The notes: generated by a model from the letters alone, not told the origin. DNA of 64,000 nucleotides from Allomyces arbusculus (GCA_027604705.1 JADHYV010000021.1:248001-312000), one strand, 5' to 3'; counted from the stretch's first letter, positions 22,736-34,596 are shown. Numbers and translations: made by a program.

Positions 22736-22937
22736 TGCGCCATGTGACGAGTCGCCATGCCTTTGGAGGTGCCGTGGTAACCTAACCTGGTGCGGTTCTG
22801 GCCACATCATTCCCAGAAGTCGTTCAAGTCAGTCATTCATTCAAGCCGCCTCGGTGTCAGTTCTTCGTCGTCGACGTCGACAACACGCATCTTGAGCGCT
22901 GGAATCACGTCGTCGAAACGTGTCTTTCCGCATTCCA
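22736..22937. promoter_or_regulatory. Promoter region of the PSMG4 gene
   Basis: Short divergent region ahead of the ATG at 22938; no named element visible. Confidence 0.3.
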
Positions 22938-23586
22938 ATGACGGTTCCCAACACAGATCAGCCCACCCGGCAAGCGCCGCCAAATGGTCCAACTCCCGCG
23001 CCAGCAGCATGCACAGCACCAATATCAGCACCCGCGATCGGCTCCGTCTTCCCGCTCGCCCAGTTCACGAAGAAATTCATGGAGGAGGTGGTTCACTTCA
23101 TGATCCTCGAATTGGACCACACATACCTGGTCTGGGTCGGTTCGGGCGAGGGCAACATGAGCAATTTGGCTGTGGCTACGGCGCTCGGATCGGTACGCGC
23201 GAGTCTTCTTTGTTTTGACAACCGACATGTACTAACCATTGTCTATTACGCAGAGCGCGTCCGCGTCGACGCTGATCGGGCCGTCCATGACCGCAACCAG
23301 CGCGTCGATTGCCAAGCGACTCGGTGCGTCGCCTCGTGTCATGACGTTGCAGGCCGACCCGACTCATGTTTGGTCGAGTGCTGACTTGAGCCCCACCCCT
23401 TGGATTCACGGCCATATAGCGGCGCGGTTCACCAGAAACCAGTTTTTTGTCTCTTACGCGCTCGATGAGACCAACGAAATGCAGGCTGTGTGGGCCGAGC
23501 GTGCCATTTTGGAGGCACTTCGCGCGGGCAGCATGCTTAGCGCACCAGTGGCCGCGACGGGGGCCGTGGCGAGTGCAAGAGCGTGA
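22938..23586 (+). CDS. PSMG4: Proteasome assembly chaperone 4 (PSMG4/Pba4-like)
   Basis: PSMG4 pairs with PSMG3 to help build the 20S proteasome alpha ring. Exons 22938-23192, 23254-23327 and 23436-23586 give 159 residues. A Pro/Ala-rich leader of about 35 residues precedes the family core: VVHFMILELDHTYLVWVGSG (first strands), LAVATALGS, then STLIGPSMTATSASIAKRLG and NQFFVSYALDE, which match the order of the human chaperone (VHF...VWVG, LAVAM, STxL.G..S..ASxSLAQRL, VFVSYNL). Human PSMG4 is 123 residues. The second donor (GC/GTCGCC) is chosen to keep the frame and is the weakest point. The true start could be any in-frame ATG; 22938 is the first. Confidence 0.8.
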
Positions 23587-23771
23587 ATCAAAGGAATATA
23601 TGGACACATTTGGACACGACAATCGAACAGGCGCTTCTATGGATAATGCCTCGCTGGATCTCGTGATCCGGGTCTCGATTGGTCGCACGCGTCTCCCGCG
23701 TCTTGATGAAATGCTGATTACGTCCGACGCACTCACTCCCTCCTGGTCTCCAACGGCCTCAAAGCCGCCCA

Positions 23772-24735
23772 TCAATGCCGAAACTTGGCATCAATCCCAA
23801 TCGTCGCGGCCAGGAACCGGCGCCGGCACCCATCACTCATGAACTTGGCGTCGGAAACAGCCAATCGACACGCGACCATGTCAAACAGCGAAGACGGGCG
23901 ATTGAACTGATACACGAGGACGCGCTCGTACGTTGCTGCAAAAAGCACGGTGGACGATCGTTAGCGACGTCGATATCACATCAGAGAAATTCACGACAAG
24001 AAATGCGCACCAATGTACAACAACTGCCGTCGAGCGACCACTGCAGGCTGGTGATCTGGCAGCTCATCGACCCGAACCGCACAGGCAAAATCTCGCGCGG
24101 GTACCGCCGCGACGCATCCACCATTTCGCTGATCGTGTCGGCGGACCACCGCGATGCTACTTGCTTGAGCGTCTTGCGTTTCGGTACGACGCGCGGCGGA
24201 TCACACGCGTCGATCAATGATTTTCAGGTACTCGTGCCGATTCGATACGGCGAGAACCAACCAATCGCGCGGGTGGAACGCGATTGCCTAGGTCGGCTGC
24301 CCAGTGGAGACAACGTCCTCGAGCTTTGCCGTGGCACCGTTGGACGTGGGCGCCAAGAAAACAAACAGGTACGGGTACGTGTTGCACGAGACGGCATATC
24401 GCGTCGAGCACGGCGACCACGCCACGTACTTCAACGTGAATTCCTCGAGCATAGCGCGCATCGCCGCGGTCGGGTCCAGTGCACGCGCAGAATCCATGAG
24501 CGCGGCCGCGATCAGGACTGGATGATCGGGAGAAACGAGAACTGCGTCGGTCGGAACACTCGGGAAGGCACAATGCCATCGTCCACCGTCGGCTCGCCTC
24601 ACACGACGCGCGCAATTCACACAGCGCCTGGTTACCAATCGTCACAAGCCAGTGGCGGTCGGGCGAACCCTTGGCATCCTTGACGCCCTCGACGTGCAAA
24701 TGCAATGAGTGGACGAGTTCAACGTCGTTCTCGAG
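23772..24735 (-). pseudogene. Truncated WD40-like family copy A (pseudogene)
   Basis: Most decayed of four tandem copies of the family described at 28145-30692. The 3' exon (23935-23772) is still perfect in form: ATYERVLVYQFNRP to the shared end KFRH and stop. Upstream sequence matches the others from DAKGSPDRHWLVT through VAWSPCSTRYAVSC and SCQITSLQWSLDG, but contains a TAG where the family has Tyr in QPTYA-AFHP, a frame change around the Trp-Ile/Ala repeat after RHWLV, and one base missing just before the splice donor (GGCAGTTGTTG against GGCCAGTTTTTG). The 5' half (acidic N-terminus and first propeller blades) is absent. It is convergent with PSMG4. A host-gene relic. Confidence 0.8.
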
Positions 24736-25506
24736 CGGTCAGGGCGACACGACATAGGATCCCAACAAAGCATGGTATGGAAGGCGGTAGTAATCGATCA
24801 TTTTCCTGGTGAAACATGAATCATGTGCTGATGTTGGTGTGTGGCAAAACTCTGGTCAAACAGGCTCACTCTTGCTGTATTCCTCAACACAAACTGTTTT
24901 AAAGTGTACTTTTGCTAGCAAGCTGTACTGGTTCATCAATTTTCCTATGTTTCTTTTCATACTCACCAGCTGGTCTCGTTGATTGAATGAAACCGCCAGT
25001 TGCGCGAGCACTGGACCTGAGCGCTCCCACTTCACCGTCACAATTTCCGACTTTGAGCCCAGCCATGATGTGCACGTCGATTCGTAAAACTGCACTGATA
25101 TGCAAAAAACGGAGACATGAGACGCTAAATCAGTTTGCGTAGTGCTTCCTCCTCGTCCCAAGAGAGGCATGTTGCTGGCACATCGTACAGTGTCAGGACA
25201 GGGTGAACCAGGTCAAGTACAAGGTCATTTTGCTTGGGATATCACCATTGTCATTCAAAGAACACGGTCCGTACGAAGATGAAAGGCAACAGCCGTACAG
25301 ATGGGGCTCTGACCGCTGATAGAATTGAACAGAAAAGTGTTCATCATCATGGAATGAGCAGAATTATCCAGCCTTCCCTTGATTGACTCTCAAACGATCG
25401 TAAATGCAACTGCGGCTTCGCTCAATCCATCTCGCGGCTCTCCTAGGAATACGTCATTTCAAACGGCTGCGACTTGCCCCGCTCAACGGCCGCGTCCACC
25501 TCTCAA
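24736..25506. other. Spacer between copies A and B
   Basis: 771 nt, noticeably more A/T-rich than its neighbours. A minus-strand open frame 25170-24856 (starting MPLLGRGGSTTQTD) resembles nothing I know. No family sequence recognised here, so the missing 5' half of copy A seems lost rather than displaced locally. Confidence 0.45.
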
Positions 25507-27576
25507 TCAATGCCGAAAATTGGCCTCCATCTCGTCCATCAAGGCCACGAAACGGTGCTGGCACGTGTCGGGCATGACGGCGGTTTCGGAAATGGACAGC
25601 TTGTGCGTGACCAAATCAAACAGCGATGGTGGGCGGTTGAACTGGTGCACGAGCACACGTTTGTACGTCGCTAGTGCAGCATCAAACAGTCAGACAGAAA
25701 TCAAATGTGAGGAGAGAGAGAGAGAGAGAGAGAGAGAGTGAGAGCAGGGAGGGAGCGCACCAATGTACAAAAACTGGCCATCAAACGACCACTGCAGGCC
25801 GTTGATCTGGCAGCTTGTCGACCCATGCCGCACCGGCACGATGTCGCGTGGGTACCGCTGTGCCGCTGTGACCAGGTCACTCAAGGTATCGTTCGCCCAC
25901 GTCGCGACTGCCTCCTCGAGCGTCTTGCCCTCAAGCACCTCGACGCGCAGCGGGTCGCACGCATCAACGTCGATAAGCTGCACAAACCCGTGGCGGTTCG
26001 ACGCAGCAAGAATCGACGGATCGTACGGGTGGAACGCGACCGCGTAGGTTGGCTGCACCGTGAACACGACGTGTTCGAGACTTGCGGGTCTGTCGTCGAG
26101 GATCGGCGTTGTGAAAACAAGCAGATGCGGGTGCGTGTCGGACGAAACGGCAAACCGCGTTGCGCACGGTGCCCATGCAATGTGCTGCGACGTGAAATCT
26201 GCAAGCATGGAGCGCACTGCACCAGCCGGGTCAACTGCTTGGCCCGAGTTGGCAAGCGCAACTGCAAAGAGAACCGGGTGTTCGAGAGCAATGAGGGCAA
26301 AGTCGTTGACCATGGGCAGCGGCGCATCGAGCGGCATGTCAACGGTAGCCGCGTCCCACTCAACACGGGCGATCCAAACGTTGCCGCGGTCACCGACAGC
26401 CACGAGCCAGCGGCGGTCGGGCGAGATCTTGGCATCGTTGACGCACTCGGGCAGCCAGATCTTTTGCATGGAAGAGACACCCTCATGATGCGCCGTGTCG
26501 TCAGCTCCTGGATCCGCGTGCTGCGGCAACAGGTACAGTTCAACGACGCCCGAGTACTGCGTCACCATGGCAAAGTAACCACCATGCATGCCGCCAAAGA
26601 TCTGGGTCGAGTAACACGCGCCGTCCTGGTAAAATGCCGCAAGCTTTTGGGGCCTCGCGACTTGCTTCTTGCTATTCGTACACTGGATCGACGCATCCGA
26701 TGCTGTTGCCGTTGCCAGGCTCTCGAGCGGCGGCTGGTAGCAGTAAAACGCCAGGTTGCCCTCGTCGTCGCCCACAAGCAGATACCCGTGGGCAGCGGCA
26801 ATCGACAGCGGGCGCGCTCTCGTGGAAGCGAGCAAGATATCCGTGCGGCCAGGGCTCAGACGTCGCTTGTACCAAGTTGGATCGAGGTGCGAGAGAATCG
26901 CATCGTGGTCCATGGTAATGGGCTGCTGGAGGACCAGATGATCGAACCGCACCATAGGAGCACCCAGCACGAGCGCGTTAGCGCACTGGTAATGGTTGGC
27001 CGACGACCGCAGATCAAAGACGATGGGGAACTGCGGCGAGCGCGTCAGAAAGCAGCATGCGCCGGCCGAGTTGAGCACGCGAATCGATGAGTAGTACTCG
27101 GGGCAGCAAATTTCCGCGAGCCATTCAACATGACCGCCCTCATCGAGCATCCGGACATCAGGCCGGGGATCGGTCAAACCATTGCCGTCACTTTCGCTCT
27201 CGCTCTCGACTTCGCTGTCAGCAGCCTCATTGCCGATTCCCTCATCCTCCACCACTTGGAGCGCGTGCAATGCGAAGCGGAACACGTCCATACGGTCGTG
27301 CGGCTGAAACTCCTCTTGCACCATTTGCTGCTCAATCAAGTCGAGCAACGACCCGCCGTCGCCCTCACCCCGCATCTTGATGGCCTTTTCAACGTCGACC
27401 GGAGAAAGCAGCAGCAGTGCCTGCGCAAGGTAATGGGCCATGGCCAGCTGCGCACTCTTGGGCATCTCGTGGCATGCTTGGATCCGCGTGGGCAAAAGGT
27501 TGTTGATTTTGTCCTTCAGAACGACAAAGGCGTTGAGCGCGCTCTCCGAGTCAGCAGCGGGCTTGTGCAGGGCCAT
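25507..27576 (-). CDS. WD40-like beta-propeller family protein, copy B
   Basis: Exons 27576-25761 and 25670-25507, 659 residues. Same architecture as copy C: helical N-terminal region (about 25-120, with LDLIEQQMVQEEFQ and DVFRFALHALQ), a short acidic Ser/Glu stretch, then EYYSSIRVLNSAG, FLTRSPQFPIVFDL, NHYQCANALVLG, LVLQQPITM and a series of WD40-like blades: LSIAAAHGYLLVGDDEGNLA, GGYFAMVTQYSGVVELYLL, DAKISPDRRWLVAVGD, YAVAFHPYDPSILAASNRHG, LQWSFDGQFLYIG. The last blade is finished by the 3' exon (ATYKRVLVHQFNRPPSLFD ... NFRH). Shorter than C and D because the acidic N-terminal extension is missing. The intron contains a (GA)n repeat. Looks intact; function unknown. Confidence 0.8.
25711..25742 (+). 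repeat. (GA)n microsatellite inside the intron of copy B
   Basis: An almost perfect GA dinucleotide run (CT on the coding strand) fills the middle of the 90 nt intron 25671-25760. On the coding strand it would form a pyrimidine tract between donor and acceptor. Confidence 0.9.
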
Positions 27577-28144
27577 GGTACAGGGTGCGTGCAGGTGCAG
27601 TGGAGTATTTAGGCAAACTCGCGTTTTTCCTTGTAATGGCCTGCAGCGTGCTGAAGTGCGGTGAACGGCCCGGTAATGATGAAATTGGTAGTGCAGTTGA
27701 CGCGAAGATGGTTCCTTGGCAACGTTGGGCAGCGATGCGATGTGATCCAAAGCGGCCCAGTGTACCATCACCACGTGTGTGGGCGTTGTCTGACGTGGCT
27801 GCGGCTGATGCTCATCTTGATTCAGGACACGCGACAGCCAGCGAAGACCGTGGTGTGGTGGTCTCTTGCTGCCGTCCTCGCGACCGCGGAGTGCCAACGC
27901 AGCGTGCGTCAGCGATACGATGCGGCGCTCACTGGTGGATGGGAGCAATGGTGGGCGCACGCGGCACACGACCATTGAAACACATGTATTTACACATCGC
28001 CGTCACATTGAGCCTTGGACCCAGACTATCGTCGATTCGCTTCTGCATCCGGATCTCGCGGTCCGGTTTGCGAGGCGACATCCCAATCGGCCTCAGCCTG
28101 TCGTCGGTCGCGTCCACTCTCGGACCTCCAAAAACCCACGGCAA
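27577..28144. other. Spacer and presumed promoter between copies B and C
   Basis: 568 nt between the start of B and the stop of C, both on the minus strand. No coding signal supported. Confidence 0.4.
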
Positions 28145-30692
28145 TCAGTGCCGAAACTTGGCCTCCATCCCGACCGTCGCCGCCAAGAACCGGTGCCGGC
28201 ACGCGTCGGCCATGACATCGGCGTCCTCGACGGGCAACCGGCGCGCAATCATATCAAACAGCGACGGCGGCCGGTTGAACTGGTACACAAGCACGCGCTC
28301 GTAGGTCGCTAGAGTAGGTGGCAAGTAGTCAGTCAGTATCCCAGTGTCAGACAGATGCATGATCGGTGCAGACAAACGTACCAATATACAAGAATTGGCC
28401 ATCAAACGACCACTGCAGTCCATTGATCTGGCAGCTCGTCGACTTGTGCCGCACCGGCACGACCTCGCGCGGGTACCGCCGTGAAGCCGACATGAGCTCA
28501 TTGACCGTGTCGTTGGTCCACGTCGCGGCGGCTTCCTCGAGCGTCTTTCCGTCGAGCACCGCAATGGGTGGCGGGGCACACGCGTCGACATCAATAATCT
28601 GCACGAACCCGTGCCGGTTCGACACGGCGAGGATCGACCGGTCGTGCGGGTGGAACGCGACCGCGTAGGTCGGCTGCGCCGTGTTGATCACATGCTCGAG
28701 CCTTGCCGGTACACCGTCAAACTTTGGAGCCGCGAAAATAAACAGGTGCGGGTGCGTGTCGGACGAGACGGCAAACCGAGTCGCACACGGCGCCCACGCG
28801 ACGTACTGCGACGTGAATCCCGCGAGAATGGCGCGCATCGCCGCGGCCGGGTCAGCGGCGCGCACAGAGTCCGTCAGCGCGGCCGCGAGTAGGGCCGGGT
28901 GCATGAGGTCCACGAGGACCGGGTCGTTTGGCACACGCGGCATGGGAATAGCGCCGCCCTCGGGTGCAGACGTGTCCCACTCGATGCGCGCGACCCACAC
29001 GTTGCCGTGGTCACCAACGGCCGCGAGCCAGTGCCGATCGGGTGAGATCTTGGCGTCGTTGACACAGCCGCGCAGCTGCATCGAGTGAACGAGCGCAACC
29101 TTGGGCGTGGGCGGGCGGTGCGGTGCACCCTGCGATCCGTGATGCGGGAGCTGGTAGAGCTCAATCACGCCCGAGTTGCGCGACGCGACGGCAAAGTACC
29201 CGCCGTGCACGCCGTCGACGACCTGCGTCGAGTTGTACGAGTCGTCCAGATTGAACGTCGCGATTTCTTGCAGGCCCGGGACTTCCTCTTCGTCATCACT
29301 CTTGTCGTCGGTGGGGGTGGAGGGGAATTGATCGGTGGTCGCGTCGTGCGGTGCGGGAAAGTCAGTTGTTGCTGCTGCAGTTGTGAGCACCTCAGCCGAG
29401 TTTTTGAGCGGCGTCGTCGGAGGGTGCGCGAGCGACACAACCGAGTCCTTGAGAGGCTGGTGGCAGAAGAACGTCAGGTTGCCCTCCTCGTCGCCCGCGA
29501 CGACGAAACCATGCGCAGCGGCAATCGAGAGTGGCCACGCCGGCGTCGCGTCGAGATCAATGTCGTTGGATGCAGCGCCCTTGGACCTACGCCCCCACGC
29601 AGACCAGATCGGGTCAAGGTGCGAGCGAATCGATTCGCCCTCCACGGTGATCGGCTGCTGCAGGACGAGATGATCCAACCGCACGACGGGCGGGCCAAGC
29701 GCGAGCCCGTTGGCGCATTGGTAATGATTGGCCGTCGACGGGAGATCAAAGATAATAGGCCAGCGCGACGAGCGCGTCAGGAAGCGGCAGTCGCCGGCCG
29801 AATCGAGCGCGCGAATCGACGCATAGTATTCCTTGCCACAGATATGCGCGAGCCACGCCGGGTCGCCACCCTCGTCGATCAGGTCAACGTCGGGTTGGAG
29901 CCGGACCGAGTCGTCGCCAGGCGCGTCGCTCTCGCTGTCGCTGTCGTCCTCGTCCTCGTCGTCGGTGGTTGGCTCGTTGTAGAGCGAGTCTTCCTGCACC
30001 ATCTCGAGCGCGTGCATGGCAAACCGGAACACGTCGGCGCGGTCGCGCATCTGAAACTCCTCGGCCGTCATTTGCTGCTCGATCAGTTCGAGCAACGGCA
30101 CGCCGTCGCCTTCGTTCTGCAACGCCGCAAGCGCGTCCTCGGTCTCGTCCGGAGAGCGTCTCGTCAGCGACCGTGCGAGGTAGTGGGACATGGCCGACTG
30201 CACGTGCTCCGGCAGCTCGTTGAAGTACGGCACATTGTCGGCGAGCACGTCGTCGACATCGTCCACCAGGTCTTCAAACTCATCAAGCTCCCACTCGTCG
30301 TCGTCGGTGGCGAACCCGTACATGTCGTCGAGGTCCGAGTCGTAGTGGATGTGGCGCACGCCCGAGTACATTTCCGAGTTGGTGTCGGTCTCGTCGTTGT
30401 CGGAATTGTTGTCGGAACCGCCCGAGTCGTCGGTATCCCATTCGCTGCTCTCGGCGCCCGACTCGCGCTCGGTTTCCCAGTCGCCGCCGTCGCTCTGAGC
30501 GCCTGCAGCCACATCCGCACTTGTGTTGGCGCCGTCGGGCACGGTCGCCGCGCCGGGATCAGCAGTGCCGCTCCCTGAGCTGTTGCTGTTTCGAGCGCCG
30601 GGTTCGGGTCCAGAACCGGGACTAGCGGCGGTTGTCGCGCTGGGGTTGGGCCGGCGGGCGTTGACGGCCACCCTGCGTCCGCGTGAGGCCAT
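28145..30692 (-). CDS. WD40-like beta-propeller family protein, copy C
   Basis: Exons 30692-28382 and 28308-28145 give 824 residues. The first ~130 residues are disordered and acidic (Ser/Asp/Glu/Asn runs such as SDNNSDNDETDTNSEMYSG). Then a helical region (YFNELPEHVQSAMSHYLARS, LLELIEQQMTAEEFQ, DVFRFAMHALEM), a second acidic patch, and the propeller: EYYASIRALDSAG, FLTRSSRWPIIFDL, NHYQCANGLALG, LSIAAAHGFVVAGDEEGNL, GGYFAVASRNSGVIELYQL, CVNDAKISPDRHWLAAVGDH, VAWAPCATRFAVSSDTHPHL, YAVAFHPHDRSILAVSNRHG, LQWSFDGQFLYIG. The 3' exon adds ATYERVLVYQFNRPPSLFD and ends KFRH. Pattern fits a cytosolic WD-repeat scaffold; fungal WD proteins with a DUF2415 segment are a possible relation I could not test. 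Longest and best preserved member. Confidence 0.83.
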
Positions 30693-31149
30693 GACGGGTG
30701 GTGGGATCGCGGGACGTGAGGCCGCAGCTTGATCGTGGTGCTGTGCGCGCGGTGTTGGCGTACGCCGCCGTTGCTGTGGCGGTGCTGTCCTGGCCGGATG
30801 CGAGTGTGACGGGTGTGACGGCGATGCGCGTGTTGACGGAGATGCGCGTGTCGCCCAGTCGTGTCTTGCGACGGAGGCTCAATGACGTGGAGAGGGTGGC
30901 TGAGTCACTCGCACAACGCGACCACGCGGCTCGTTGCCATGCGCGTGCTTCCATTTGGATCGTGGATTTGATGCTTGTCGATTGTCACATTTCTGAGGCC
31001 AGTCACCACTGCGTCCCACATGGACGTCCATCGCAGCCACAGACCGTTGCCGTCGCGAGGAACAGGACCGATTGTGTTTGCTGAGCATGGCGACAAGCCA
31101 GGAGTATATCCCATCGTCCTTTCCATCAAGTAAGAACTAACGGAGCACC
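30693..31149. other. Upstream region of copy C
   Basis: 457 nt, probably the promoter of copy C on the minus strand. Nothing else supported. Confidence 0.4.
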
Positions 31150-31940
31150 TTGCCCGACGTTATCCTCTCGACTTTGTTGTTGTTTCTCGACGTGCGCTCG
31201 ACGTCGCGCCTCCAGCAAACATGCCGCGCTCTGGCCACGTTCCCCGCACCCCGCTCAAGTCAAAAAACGCTTCAAATGTGCTGTGGAGCTGGCCGATTGG
31301 CCAACGGTTCAATCGTTGCTCCACAATTACAGCAACTGGCCGCGCATCGTGCCGATGGCCACTTCTGCAGTTGCGCGAGCGGAATGGCTTCAAGTTGAGT
31401 TGGGGTATCCGCTGGTATTTTTGCCTTTAGCACCCAAATCTGGAGTGTGGGTATTGCTCGCCAAGTTCGTGTATGCGCACGGCTTGCCAAACACTCTCGC
31501 GTGACTCCTGTATGCTCTCGAAGCATCGAGCCGTGGTGACACTGCGGCCCTTGCTGCTGATGGTCCATTGTGGCCCGCATTTGCGCCACCCGGGCCAGTT
31601 TGTTGTACGCCCACCGACAGTTGCTAGATTTCGTGTTCAAGCAATTTGACCGGCATGGGCCGACTCGACGCTTCGTGACATTGGTGTTGCGCATCGACCC
31701 TTCGCCGAAGTTACCGACAGCATCTGGACGGTTGACACATTGTGCTGGCTCCACGTACGCGAGTTGCAGCTTGGCAAGCTCGCAACCAAATGTGCCAGCA
31801 TGGTCGTCGTCTCATTGATCCTCCGTTTCGCCAAACTTGTGTACGGTGATGGTGACATTGACACCGCGTTGATCCTGATGTTGTCCTTTACGGCCGGTGG
31901 CAGCGCCCTGTCACCCGTGCAACTGATTGTCTTTATCAAC
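31150..31940 (+). pseudogene. F-box family fragment between WD-like copies C and D
   Basis: The plus strand opens with an F-box, LPDVILSTLLLFLDVRSTS then RLQQTCRALATF, closely matching the copy at 37.0 kb. A frame change follows, then AVELADWPTVQSLL, the counterpart of AVDLDDWPTAQDVF in that copy. Further downstream, frames change again (LHVRELQLGKLATKCA near 31750). It sits on the strand opposite to the WD-like genes that flank it. Too broken to be a working gene unless several introns are hidden. Confidence 0.5.
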
Positions 31941-32000
31941 CTCCTTTATTCGGATTTTGATCACATGCCAAGATCAGTCTCGCGCGACCCTCCTCATTTA

Positions 32001-34596
32001 TCAGTGCCGGAACTTGGCCTGCATGCCGACCGCCGCCGCTTGGAACCGGTTGTGGCACATGATGGGCATCGTCTTGTTCTCGGTGCCAATGAGCGACAGC
32101 TTTTGCGCGACCAAGTCAAAGAGCGGTGGGACGCGGTTGAACTGGTACACGAGCACGCGTTGGTTGGTGGCTAAACATCATCAAAATGGTCAGCAAAAAG
32201 TCTCAAAATGCATGCGACAAGACACGCGACGATCGGGGGCACGCACCAATATACAAATACCGCCCGTCAACCGTCCACTGCAGCCCATTGATCACACAGC
32301 TCGTTTTGCTGCCGTATGTGACCTGAATCACGTCGCGCAAGTACCGCATGGCCGACGCGGCGAGTACCGTCAGCGTCTCCCTGTCCCACTTGACCGCCGC
32401 GTCCTCGAGTGTGCACCCTCTGGGCACTTCCGGCAACTTGAGCGGCACGTGGCCCTCGACATCAATCACCTGCACGAACCCGTGCCGGTTCGACACGGCG
32501 AGGATCGACCGTTCATGCGGGTGGAATGCGATCGCGTACGTCGGCTGCGCGGTCCCAATCACATGCTCGAGCCGCGCGACCGCGTCCGCATCGCTATCGC
32601 CGCTGTTGAGCGCAAATACGAGCACGTATGGCACCGTATCACACGACACCGCAAACCGCGTCGCGCACGGCGCCCATGCAACATACTGCGACGTGACGCG
32701 CGCAAGGAAGTCGCGCATCGTCGCGGCCGTATCCAGGCGGCGGTGCGCTGTCGGCGCGTCGTGCAGCGCCACGGCGAGCAGAACCGAGTGCGCGAGGTCT
32801 GCGCGAACAGGTGTCTCGAATTTTGGGCCCTGGACCCGGCCATCAGCTAAAGGAGCGGCCCACTGGACGCGCGTCAGCCAGACGGCGCCGTGGTCGCCAA
32901 CGCATGCAAGCCAATGCCGGTCGGGCGAGAACTTCGCGTCATTGACGCATCCAGGGAAGTTAACGACCCATGTGCGTCGCACAGCGGATGCTGGCGATGC
33001 GTGCGGGCGGACAGTCGCATTGGGCGCGTCATGCGCAGGGAGCGGGTAGATTTCGACGATGCCGTCGTTGAGAGCGGCCATCCCGAAGTATCCGCCGTAG
33101 GGACCGTCAATGATCTGCGCTGAGTTGTACATGTCGTCGGCGTCCATGAGCGCAATCATTTCAAGGCTGGGCACGGAATTGCCGCCATTTTCCGAGTATA
33201 CGGCGGGCGGTTGGTTGCAAAAAAAGGCCAAGTCGCCACGCTCGCTGCCGGTCATCAGGTACCCGTGCTGCGCAGCAATCGACAACGGGCAATCATCGAG
33301 TGTCACGAGACAAGCGTGACCCTTGCGGTTCTGGCACCGTGGAGAGTACCAATCCATGTCGGTGCGCGTGAAGATCTTGTCGCTGCGCACCGTGTACGGC
33401 TGCTGCAAGACCAAACCATCAAATGGAGACAAGAACGGGCCGAGGGCAAGAGAGTTGGCGCACTGGAAGTGGATGGTCGAAGACGGAACTGCAAACTGGA
33501 TAGGCCACCGCGGCGACCGCGTAAGAAATCGCATTGAGTGCAGACCACGAATTGACGAAAAGTACTCCTTGGACGTGATGGACTGGTACCAGTCCAGGTC
33601 GCCGCCCAAGTCGTGCAAAGATGGGTCCAGACGAAGCTCGTTCACCCACCCGTCCGGGGTCGCGGTCCCATCATCCGATTCGTCCTCACTCTCTTCACTT
33701 TCTTCGCCGCTCTCTTCACTTTCTTCGCCCTCCTCCTCGCTGCCGGATCCCTCGTCCCCATCATCATCGTCATCATCTGGCATCCAATCGGTCCCGTACA
33801 CGTCGGGAAACGTAATCGCAGCTCGGAGCGCGTGCATGGCAAATGCGAGCACGTCCGACACGTCGAACAAGTCGCGACCTTCCTCCTGCATGATCTCCGC
33901 AATCAAGTTGAAGAGCAAATGTGGCGTTTCGGTGAGCGCGTACTGGCGCATGGCGAGCATCGTCTCCACTAAAAATCGCGCCGCCATATGGCGGCTAAGA
34001 TAGTGCAACATGGCGCCTTGCAAGTTGGCGGGCAGACTGGCAAACATGGGCACATTCGAAGAAAGGACGTGGTCAAGCGCGTCCAAAATGCGAGGCAATG
34101 ACGGGAGCAGCTCGATGGAGTCGTCGCCATCGTCATCCTCGTCGGCGGCATCGCTGGCGTTGCCGCCGGAGCCCACGTCGGATGCGGTTTCCCAGCCGTC
34201 TGCGCCGTCGTGGTCGTAATCAGGATGGTCGTTGGCCTTGTCGTTCTCGCCCAACATGCTGCCGGCACCCGACGATTCGGATGACGCCGATTCCCAGTCG
34301 TCAGGATCAGTGACCTCGTCGGTATCCGCATCGGCATGTGGTTCGTCGTGATCACTTGCTGCTGCCGTTGGCGATGCGGGCAAATTGAGCGTGGTCCCAG
34401 AACTTGAGCCGGTACTTGTAGGTGCGCCGCCGACATTCTGCAATTCAGTGCCGGAAAGCGTTGGTACAATCGAGCTGCTGGAACTGGCGCCTGCGCTTGG
34501 GTGATCGAGGTGCTGTAAGAGGGAGGCATCGGTGCGTGCGCGCTTGGGTGTGCGCGGGTTGTCGTCGCTGCTCGAGGTTTTGCGCTGCCGTTGCAT
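32001..34596 (-). CDS. WD40-like beta-propeller family protein, copy D
   Basis: Exons 34596-32247 and 32170-32001 give 839 residues. Same order of parts as copy C but more diverged: acidic Ser/Asp-rich N-terminus, a helical segment (MFASLPANLQGAMLHYLSRH, VLAFAMHALRAAI), a long Glu/Ser run (EEEGEESEESGEESEESEDE), then EYFSSIRGLHSMRFLTRS, HFQCANSLALGPF, LSIAAQHGYLMTGSERGDLA, GGYFGMAALNDGIVEIYPL, CVNDAKFSPDRHWLACVGDH, YAIAFHPHERSILAVSNRHG and LQWTVDGRYLYIG. The 3' exon (ATNQRVLVYQFNRVPPLFD ... KFRH) is two residues longer. The intron sits at the same codon as in A, B and C. Divergent from the small acidic-protein gene, 255 nt away. Confidence 0.8.

Noticed and set aside
25738-27090. Long plus-strand open frame opposite WD-like copy B (450 codons); a similar one at 29085-30578 opposite copy C
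   Set aside because: Antisense shadows of GC-rich coding sequence. The minus strand has family motifs, splice sites and an ATG; the plus strand frames are Arg/Val-rich with no domain.
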